Shown piece by piece: positions 59,825 through 64,000 of a stretch of DNA of 64,000 nucleotides. The notes under the pieces are model-generated. The model was not told the DNA's origin and ran no database searches. It saw nothing but the letters and a program-made list of their open reading frames with translations. Position 1 is the first letter of the stretch. The number at the start of each line of letters is the position of its first letter. The stretch covers positions 1,054,001-1,118,000 of the forward strand of contig NZ_RPFW01000003.1 in assembly GCF_007827045.1 (NCBI RefSeq), given 5' to 3'. A program made the position numbers and the translations under genes. Origin of the DNA: Trebonia kvetii (GTDB lineage: Bacteria > Actinomycetota > Actinomycetes > Streptosporangiales > Streptosporangiaceae).

Positions 59825-60426
59825 GGCGCTCCCGGCGTCCGTGTCGGACGCTCGTCACGTGTGAGCAGGGCACCGAAGATCAGCTCGAAGAAATCGTCAA
59901 TCGGCTGACTGCTGCGGACGACCCGTGACCGCGTCAGCGCCCCTTCCCAGGCGTTGACGATGAAGCGGCCGACCGGAGCGGGATCGCCCAAGTGGCTGAT
60001 CTCGCCGGCCCGTTGCGCCTGCGCGACTAGCTCGGTCACGATGGCCGACCAGGCGTCCAGGCCCTCGGCCAGTTCGCCGCGGATGGCGGCGCTGTGGTCG
60101 GCGACCTCGTTCGCGAGGTTCCCCCACATGCATCCCCGGCTGTAGGCGCGGTCGCGCGCGCCGTCCGCGAGTGCGGTGAAGCCGGCTCGCAGGCGGGCGA
60201 CCGCCGACGTTGACTCGAATGACGCCGGCCAGCCAGCGATCTCGAAGTAGCGGCGGACGGCTTCGACGGCAAAGTCTTCCTTGCTCGCGAAGTGGTTGTA
60301 GAACGAGCCCTTGGGGGCGCCGGCCGCCTTGGTGATGTCGGCGACCGAGCAGGCGGCGTACCCCCGCGCGTGTAGCTCGGCGAGTCCGGCTTCAATGATC
60401 TGCTGCTTCATGCTGGGCCGGGCCAT
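59821..60426 (-). CDS. TetR-family transcriptional regulator
   Basis: A 201-residue repressor: MKQQIIEAGLAELHARGYAACSVADITKAAGAPKGSFYNHFASKEDFAVEAV is the TetR HTH, and the C-terminal region (RGCMWGNLANEVADHSAAIR, RFIVNAWEGALTRSRV) resembles the AcrR/TetR_C_16 type. I use ATG 60426; a start at 60471 would run upstream of the promoter at 60433-60462. It is first in an operon with the LAL regulator and divergent from an alpha/beta hydrolase gene, its likely target. Confidence 0.9.
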   Translation of the reverse strand: MARPSMKQQIIEAGLAELHARGYAACSVADITKAAGAPKGSFYNHFASKEDFAVEAVRRYFEIAGWPASFESTSAVARLRAGFTALADGARDRAYSRGCMWGNLANEVADHSAAIRGELAEGLDAWSAIVTELVAQAQRAGEISHLGDPAPVGRFIVNAWEGALTRSRVVRSSQPIDDFFELIFGALLTRDERPTRTPGAP

Positions 60427-60432
60427 AGCCCC

Positions 60433-60462
60433 AATATGACCAGTCGCCTTAGAAAACGTCAA
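60433..60462 (-). promoter_or_regulatory. Candidate leaderless promoter of the TetR gene
   Basis: TTGACG (60462-60457) and CATATT (60438-60433) are separated by 18 bp, a good fit to a housekeeping promoter. The ATG begins seven bases after the -10 element, so transcription would start at or next to it and the mRNA would be leaderless, in keeping with the absence of a Shine-Dalgarno sequence. Confidence 0.5.
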
Positions 60463-60540
60463 ACTCAGCACCGTGCGCTCGCGGTTATGCAGTCAACATG
60501 TGGATACCCAGGACGTGCGGCCGGCCCGCATGCTGGGCTT

Positions 60541-61386
60541 ATGTCTCAGACATACTCGGCGCTGCCGAATGACACAGTGCGGGCAGCCAACGATATCGAC
60601 TACGCCTACCGTGACACCGGCGGGCATGACGGAGTTGCCCCGCTTGTCCTGCTGCAGCATTTCCGCGGCAACCTGGACTACTGGGATCCCGCGCTCGTTG
60701 ATGCGCTGGCGGTTTCCCGGCGCGTCATCACGTTCGACAACGCGGGCGTCGGCAACTCGACCGGGCGCACGGCGGACACCGTTGAGCAGATGGCCAAGGA
60801 CGCGCTTGCCTTTATCAGCGCGCTGGGCCTCAGTCAGGTTGACCTGCTCGGGTTCTCCATCGGCAGCTTCGTCGCGCAAGAGGTCGCCCTGCGGCGGCCA
60901 GGCCTCGTCCGGCGCCTGGTCCTGGCGTCTTCTGCGCCGAAGGGCGCGGCGGGCATGCACGGCTGGGCGCCAGCGGTGATCGGCGCGGTCGGCACGCCGC
61001 AGACCAGCCCGGAGCAGCACCTCGGAGTGTTCTTCGCGCCTTCGGCAGCCAGCCAGCAGGCAGGCAAGGAAGCACTCGGCCGCATGTACGCGCGCAGCGA
61101 TGACCGGGACGCGATGACCGACTGGGCGACCCGCGAGGCGCAGTACGACGCCGTGTGCGCCTGGGGTATCCCGAATCATGCGGAACTCGAGCGGGTTTCC
61201 GCCCTGCAGATGCCGGTATTCGTCGCCAACGGCGACAGTGACCCGATGATCCTGCCGCGTTACTCCTACTTGCTGGCGGGCCTCATCCCCCAGGCACAGC
61301 TGAAGATCTACCAGGACGCGGCGCACGGATTCCTGTTCCAGCACCACGCCGCGTTCGCAGCGGATGTCGTCCAGTTCCTGAGCTAG
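60541..61386 (+). CDS. Alpha/beta-fold hydrolase
   Basis: A 281-residue hydrolase with PLVLLQHFRGNLDYWDP (oxyanion region), nucleophile Ser in LLGFSIGSFVAQE (about residue 103), acid Asp in VANGDSDPMILP and His in AAHGFLFQH. The HFRGN motif is typical of members near haloperoxidase/esterase groups; no cofactor is used. ATG 60541 matches the family start, though without a strong ribosome-binding site. Probably controlled by the divergent TetR repressor. Substrate unknown. Confidence 0.88.
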   Translation: MSQTYSALPNDTVRAANDIDYAYRDTGGHDGVAPLVLLQHFRGNLDYWDPALVDALAVSRRVITFDNAGVGNSTGRTADTVEQMAKDALAFISALGLSQVDLLGFSIGSFVAQEVALRRPGLVRRLVLASSAPKGAAGMHGWAPAVIGAVGTPQTSPEQHLGVFFAPSAASQQAGKEALGRMYARSDDRDAMTDWATREAQYDAVCAWGIPNHAELERVSALQMPVFVANGDSDPMILPRYSYLLAGLIPQAQLKIYQDAAHGFLFQHHAAFAADVVQFLS

Positions 61387-61416
61387 CAGCCGCCCATCAG
61401 CCGAAGGAGTATCGCC

Positions 61417-61646
61417 GTGCCCATGATCGACGTCTACGCGACGGCCGGGACGTTCACCGACTGACCGCGATCGCCGCCGATGCCGCGGGCGAGCCCGGGC
61501 TCGCCGGCCGGGCCTGGGTACTGCTGACCGAGGCGCAGGACGGCGGCTGGGGGCTCGCCGGCCACGCCAACACCAACGAGGAGTTGGTCGCCGCTGCCCG
61601 CGCACAGCTGGCAAGCATCCCGGCCGGCAAGCAGTCCGACGGCTAG
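61417..61646 (+). pseudogene. 4-oxalocrotonate-tautomerase-family gene with internal deletion
   Basis: GAAGGAG precedes GTG 61417, and the frame begins PMIDVYATAGTFTD then stops at once. Shifting frame gives LTAIAADAAGEPGLAGRAWVLLTEAQDGGWGLAGHANTNEELVAAARAQL and a stop at 61646, which is the second half of the same tautomerase family. About 60 middle residues are missing and the frames do not match. The N-terminal Pro is present but the protein cannot be made. It follows the hydrolase gene as if once in its operon. Confidence 0.8.
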
Positions 61647-62512
61647 CCCGCTGCGACGCTCCGGTATCCGCCGCTGACCCAGTCGGCGACGAGCTTGCCG
61701 TATTCCCCGGCTGCTTGCTCCCACGCGAAGTGACCCGCGTCGAGCGAGTGGATCTCGCTGTTGGGGAGGAGGTCGTGGAGGTACTGGTTGTTCGACCACG
61801 GCACGAGGTCATCGTTGCGCCCGGCCAGGATCTGGGTCGGCGTACTTATGGTCGGCAGCAGGTCACGCAGCACCGGGTTCTGCTCGGGGTAGTGCCGCAC
61901 GAACCGGGCCGACTCCGCGAAGCGCCCGAGATCGTAGGCACTGACATAGTCCTCGTGGACGTCGGGCTCGCTGTCGCTCGCGGCACCGGGCTCGACCGCG
62001 TAGCCGATGTTGGTCCTGGCGTCCTGCCCGCGCACGACGTCCAGATCCGGTGCCTCGATGATGTCCTTAAGCGCTCCGCCCGCTTCGATCGGAAAGCGGA
62101 CCGCGCCGCCGCCGACGGTCAGGCTCGTCACACGCTGCGGCGCCTTGGCGGCTAGGAAGAGCGCCGCGGCCGTGCCCACGTCGGGGCCGACGATGTGCGG
62201 AGCTCCCAGCCCCCACTCGTCGATCAGGCGAGCAAGGAATGCTCCCGAGGCGTCCGGGGCGATCAGTTCCGTGCGGCCGTCGGAGTGGCCGAATCCTGGC
62301 ATATCGATGGCAACCACCCGGCCGGCCGCGGAAACGCGGTCCCAGATGCGGCGGAAGGCCCAGAGGCTTTCTGGCCACGGCGCCAGCATCAGCGTGGTGA
62401 TGTCTGAGTGTGCCTTGTTGTCGGCAAACCTCACTCGCACCCCGTCGCAGACCCGGAAGTAGGTGGTGATCGGCGCCGCTGTCGTGATGGTGTTGGCGTT
62501 CATCGTCGTCAT
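61643..62512 (-). CDS. Alpha/beta hydrolase with Asp at the nucleophile position (dehalogenase/epoxide-hydrolase-like)
   Basis: A 289-residue hydrolase. The nucleophile elbow reads HIVGPDVGTAAALF, with Asp (about residue 111) where esterases have Ser, as in haloalkane/haloacetate dehalogenases and epoxide hydrolases. The oxyanion segment is LMLAPWPESLWAFRRIWD, the second acid is in AGRNDDLVPW and the catalytic His in DAGHFAWEQ. The cap region is acidic. ATG 62512 is taken as start. Its stop overlaps the tautomerase remnant by four bases. Dehalogenation is a family-level suggestion only. Confidence 0.82.
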   Translation of the reverse strand: MTTMNANTITTAAPITTYFRVCDGVRVRFADNKAHSDITTLMLAPWPESLWAFRRIWDRVSAAGRVVAIDMPGFGHSDGRTELIAPDASGAFLARLIDEWGLGAPHIVGPDVGTAAALFLAAKAPQRVTSLTVGGGAVRFPIEAGGALKDIIEAPDLDVVRGQDARTNIGYAVEPGAASDSEPDVHEDYVSAYDLGRFAESARFVRHYPEQNPVLRDLLPTISTPTQILAGRNDDLVPWSNNQYLHDLLPNSEIHSLDAGHFAWEQAAGEYGKLVADWVSGGYRSVAAG

Positions 62513-62670
62513 GCCTTTCGCCTAGTGAAAAGCGATCCACTTCAGCTCCTGCTGCGTCCTTCCACCCGATCGTGCAGTGGGCTCTGCGCGAGGGGTATCC
62601 ACAACTTGACTGCAGTCGGCGGCCAACACCTATGACCGGCGCGGCGGCGGTGCCTCCAGCCGCCCTGCCG

Positions 62671-62785
62671 CCGGGTATGACACGACACGCTTGCCGCCGA
62701 CCTGAACGTGCTGCTGGAAGAGCTAGACCTGCAGGAGGCAGTGCTCGGCGGCTGCTGCTCCGGAACCGGGGAAGTAACCCGCCAA
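62671..62785 (+). pseudogene. Remnant of another alpha/beta hydrolase gene
   Basis: One frame reads TLAADLNVLLEELDLQEAVLGGCCSGTGEVTR, which corresponds to the helix and nucleophile elbow of haloperoxidase-type hydrolases (usually ...LDLxDAVLVGFSMGTGEVxRY); the Ser region is altered to CCSG. A preceding GYD is in another frame. No other part of the gene is seen. It lies antisense to the 3' end of the DUF6064 gene. Confidence 0.55.
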
Positions 62786-63592
62786 GGCGAACAGCAGCCC
62801 GGCGGTCACGGTGTGCCAGGCCGGCCCCGAGGCGCGGTCCCGCCAGATGATCCATCCTGCGGTTACTAGTGCCGCGGCGAGCATGCCGTAGTCCGCGGCG
62901 ACACCTGTGGCCATATTGTGTGGTGCGGCGTTCAGCGCCCAGGCCAGCGGCATGAGCAGCAGGTACTTCGGCACCGGCGGGACGGCCCACAGCAGCAGGC
63001 CGAAGAAGAAGGTAACTGTCGCACACGGCGAGACCCCGAATAGCGGCACCACGCGCAGCGCGTGCCCGCCGAGCACCCCGACCAGCGGGTATCCGATCAG
63101 CGCGTAGCCGATGAAGACAGCGCCCAGCCCTGAGGACAGGTCCAACCGGGGCCGGATCACCAGGTCGCGGCGCGCGATGCCCGCGACCACCAGCAGCACC
63201 GCCTGCAACGTGAACACGCCGGCCCACACCCCGGACAGGCCGATGCCAGGGCTCAGCCAGGCGAAGTAGCCAATCCCGATCCAGGCGAAGTACGCCGCGG
63301 CAAGAGCACAGATCAGCTGGGAGGACCGGCGCGCCGGCCACAGCGCTAGCCAGACCATGGCCAAGGCGGCCAGATACCACACGATCTGCATCGGCCAGGC
63401 CGCCGTGTCGGCGCGGCCGAACGTGGCGAGGAATTGATCGAGCGGCGTGGACCCCTGCCACGGGTGAACGGCATAGATGCCGTAGGTGACGGCAACCGCC
63501 GCCGCCGCCGCAGCCACGGCGGCCCCCTCAGCCACGCCCTTGCGAGCGTGCATGACCACCACATCCTTGCGCATTCCCGATGCGCGCTGCAC
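62723..63592 (-). CDS. DUF6064-like multi-spanning membrane protein
   Basis: A membrane protein of up to 289 residues with about eight hydrophobic segments. The blocks RADTAAWPMQIVWYLAALAMVWLALW, AWIGIGYFAWLSPG, LVGVLGGHALRVVPLFGVSPCATVTFFFGLLLWA agree with the DUF6064 family (GHxxPxxPxFGxxPCPxTxFTxGLLL). The last 15 residues come from sequence antisense to the hydrolase remnant, so the end may have been altered. Starts at GTG 63592, ATG 63574 and ATG 63550 are all possible; AAGGA favours 63550. Function unknown. Confidence 0.75.
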   Translation of the reverse strand: MQRASGMRKDVVVMHARKGVAEGAAVAAAAAAVAVTYGIYAVHPWQGSTPLDQFLATFGRADTAAWPMQIVWYLAALAMVWLALWPARRSSQLICALAAAYFAWIGIGYFAWLSPGIGLSGVWAGVFTLQAVLLVVAGIARRDLVIRPRLDLSSGLGAVFIGYALIGYPLVGVLGGHALRVVPLFGVSPCATVTFFFGLLLWAVPPVPKYLLLMPLAWALNAAPHNMATGVAADYGMLAAALVTAGWIIWRDRASGPAWHTVTAGLLFALAGYFPGSGAAAAEHCLLQV

Positions 63593-63601
63593 CGCCAGCG
63601 G

Positions 63602-63991
63602 TCAGCGCCGCTGGCCAGCCTGGCGCTCCATCTCCCGCTGGATCTCGGCTTCGGAGACCGGCTTGCGGCCGAAGACCCACCAGGCATCCCCCGCGGTCAG
63701 CAGCACCCACGCGATGGCCGGGTAGATGATCCAGTAGTTCCACACGTTCGCGATGCCCGAGCTCTGGCTGAACCCGCTGGTCGGCCAGCCGCCCGCGTTG
63801 TGGTACTCCGCGAAGGCCCAGATGACCGCCAGGATCAGCATGAACAGCGTGCCCATCGTGGCCCTCATCCAGAAATGCCGCCTGCGCTCGACCTGCTTCA
63901 CCGCCTGGTCGCGGGCGAGCTGAACGCTCGCGTCAGGAGCCTTCGGCTCGGCGTCCGTGCCCTTGTCGTGGGAGATGTCATGAACCATCAC
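63602..63991 (-). CDS. 2TM-domain small membrane protein
   Basis: About 129 residues with an acidic N-terminal tail, the segment ARDQAVKQVERRRHFWMRATMGTLFMLILAVIWAF, a second span YWIIYPAIAWVLLTAGDAWWVFG and a charged C-terminus (VSEAEIQREMERQAGQ). This is the pattern of the 2TM domain family found in bacteria beside signalling proteins. It sits 9 bp upstream of the DUF6064 gene on the same strand. The start (ATG 63991 or 63988) is near the window edge. Confidence 0.7.
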   Translation of the reverse strand: MMVHDISHDKGTDAEPKAPDASVQLARDQAVKQVERRRHFWMRATMGTLFMLILAVIWAFAEYHNAGGWPTSGFSQSSGIANVWNYWIIYPAIAWVLLTAGDAWWVFGRKPVSEAEIQREMERQAGQRR

Positions 63992-64000
63992 AACCCCCTC

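Noticed and set aside
60491..62615. Further isolated DnaA-box-like words (near 60496 and 62600)
   Set aside because: Single copies without phasing or AT-rich flanks are expected by chance.
1..64000. CRISPR arrays, insertion sequences, integrase or attachment sites
   Set aside because: No regular spaced repeats, transposase or integrase motifs, or tRNA-linked direct repeats were found on reading through.

Overview
The window is about 70% GC. Gene ends are packed with ATGA, GTGA and TAATG overlaps, many starts are GTG, and the regulators (LAL/LuxR, AAA-TPR proteins, SpoIIE-type phosphatase, mycothiol-type DsbA protein, Rv2258c-type methyltransferases, DUF3618, MMPL) are typical of a soil actinobacterium, probably near Streptosporangiales/Pseudonocardiales. 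That placement is inference. I saw no rRNA, tRNA, CRISPR array, transposase or phage structural gene.

Layout. 0-3.6 kb (minus): cytochrome bd oxidase cydAB followed by a formate dehydrogenase whose in-frame TGA sits at the active-site selenocysteine position, with a SECIS-like hairpin just downstream. 4-5.7 kb: DNA glycosylase and aldo/keto reductase, ending in a truncated SDR. 5.7-13 kb: an AraC regulator divergent from a rhamnoside-use operon (two sugar ABC permeases, binding lipoprotein, GH78 rhamnosidase). 13.3-16.2 kb: copper amine oxidase and dienelactone hydrolase. 16.2-26 kb: a locus of two large AAA-TPR regulators around two Rv2258c-type methyltransferases, plus a third methyltransferase. 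26-27.5 kb: GAF-SpoIIE phosphatase. 28-31.1 kb: a tightly overlapped cassette (28-codon ORF, acyl-CoA dehydrogenase, frameshifted PIG-L deacetylase, NodS-like methyltransferase, glycosyltransferase). 31.3-34.4 kb: AraC regulator and an envelope operon (holin-X-like, DUF3618, BrkB). 34.5-38 kb: GH2 glycosidase divergent from a LacI regulator. 39-40.6 kb: solitary amino-acid-type binding lipoprotein. 41.5-44.2 kb: cupin, NTF2-like protein and a third, ATPase-less member of the AAA-TPR family. 44.2-45.6 kb: truncated haemoglobin and TSUP permease. 45.7-47 kb: a graveyard of HipA and GNAT fragments. 47-49.3 kb: ECF sigma/zinc-finger anti-sigma pair, peroxiredoxin, DsbA-like protein. 49.4-55.5 kb: SGNH hydrolase, MMPL exporter, NarL-type two-component system, broken TetR gene. 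55.6-55.9 kb: a non-coding block with four phased DnaA-box-like sites. 56-64 kb: a conserved hypothetical, a TetR-LAL operon, two alpha/beta hydrolases, a deleted tautomerase and two membrane proteins.

Two themes stand out. First, three paralogous proteins share an unnamed C-terminal module (LDxQAxxAY...GLGGRxR...ERAR...TGxxCxY), two of them wrapped around a methyltransferase pair, with an inverted-repeat operator in the divergent promoter. Second, about ten genes are broken by short internal deletions, truncations or frameshifts although no insertion element is present, which suggests recent decay by illegitimate recombination (or, for the single-base cases, sequencing error).
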